Source: Akkermansia sp.
GTDB lineage: Bacteria > Verrucomicrobiota > Verrucomicrobiia > Verrucomicrobiales > Akkermansiaceae
Length of the DNA stretch: 6,265 nucleotides
Direction: 5' to 3'
Assembly (NCBI GenBank): GCA_017379255.1
Contig: JAFNWZ010000006.1
Coordinates: 1 to 6,265, forward strand
This document shows, piece after piece, positions 6,189 to 6,265 of this stretch. The translations under genes were made by a program, and so were the position numbers. The notes under the pieces are model-generated. The model was not told where the DNA came from. It saw nothing but the letters and a program-made list of their open reading frames with translations, and did no database searches. Position 1 is the first letter of the stretch; each line of letters begins with the position of its first letter.

Positions 6189-6265
6189 TTACCACATTAC
6201 CAAAAAGTCCGGCAGTAGCAAGTGCACGCAACACTCTGATTTTCAAAAACTCACGCGATGTAGTC
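6127..6265 (-). pseudogene. Internal fragment of L-serine dehydratase joined to foreign sequence
   Basis: From the right edge the minus-strand frame beginning at 6264 reads SREFLKIRVLRALATAG then LFGNVVKTNASISG. This fits the L-serine ammonia-lyase alpha region, which in E. coli SdaA reads YFMAAGAIGALYKMNASISG followed by AEVGCQGEVG. Here the match stops right after NASISG (near 6166); the expected AEVGCQGE with its cluster-region cysteine is replaced by ERRNHAAQVHLV and a TGA at 6129-6127, which is DUF1015 sequence in the wrong frame. The enzyme deaminates L-serine to pyruvate with a 4Fe-4S cluster. The product here cannot be functional as shown. It could be a true truncated gene or a contig-end misjoin. 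N-terminal parts lie beyond the window. Confidence 0.65.

Noticed and set aside
6081..6265. DUF1015 gene with a simple frameshift
   Set aside because: All three minus-strand frames right of about 6170 were read. None continues DUF1015; one instead matches L-serine dehydratase, so sequence is missing rather than shifted.
6172..6265. Insertion sequence end with a transposase fragment
   Set aside because: No terminal inverted repeat or target duplication could be seen, and the frame matches the L-serine dehydratase NASISG region better.

Overview
All recognisable genes in this window lie on the minus strand, so the biological order runs from high to low coordinates. GC is moderate to high. Gene content is core metabolism: L-serine synthesis, SUF iron-sulfur cluster assembly and a membrane glycosyltransferase. 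The protein style is compatible with Verrucomicrobiota (Akkermansia-like), a Gram-negative or otherwise didermal bacterium. That is a low-confidence taxonomic guess from protein character, not from a marker gene.

Layout from right to left. (1) 6265-6081: two gene remnants joined head to tail. One is an internal piece of L-serine dehydratase (NASISG motif). The other is only the last ~33 residues of a DUF1015 protein, a family often found next to serA. They meet near 6166 in different reading frames, so this is a real deletion/rearrangement scar or an assembly chimera. (2) 6057-4489: serA, a complete long-form D-3-phosphoglycerate dehydrogenase with a C-terminal ACT domain, followed by a clear intrinsic terminator (4434-4466). 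(3) 4378-2213: a 721-residue ArnT/PMT-type integral membrane glycosyltransferase with an extra ~255-residue multi-pass N-terminal region, followed by a strong GC-rich hairpin (2169-2199). (4) 2006-1: the start of a SUF operon in the order fur-like regulator, sufC, sufB (partial, running off the left edge). sufD and sufS would be expected beyond it.

Working together: the Fur-family protein probably senses iron or haem status and controls the SufBC(D) scaffold/ATPase machinery encoded behind it. A perfect 7-1-7 inverted repeat, the geometry of Fur/PerR boxes, overlaps the -35 element of its promoter. The protein has lost the usual CxxC structural zinc motif and in this respect resembles Irr-type regulators.

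A second theme is translation initiation. serA, the glycosyltransferase, the fur-like gene and sufC all have a good -10 box only 6-16 bases before the start codon and no Shine-Dalgarno. sufB, internal to the operon, has a textbook AGGAGG. This points to leaderless or very short-leader mRNAs for promoter-proximal genes. No mobile element, tRNA, rRNA or CRISPR is visible.
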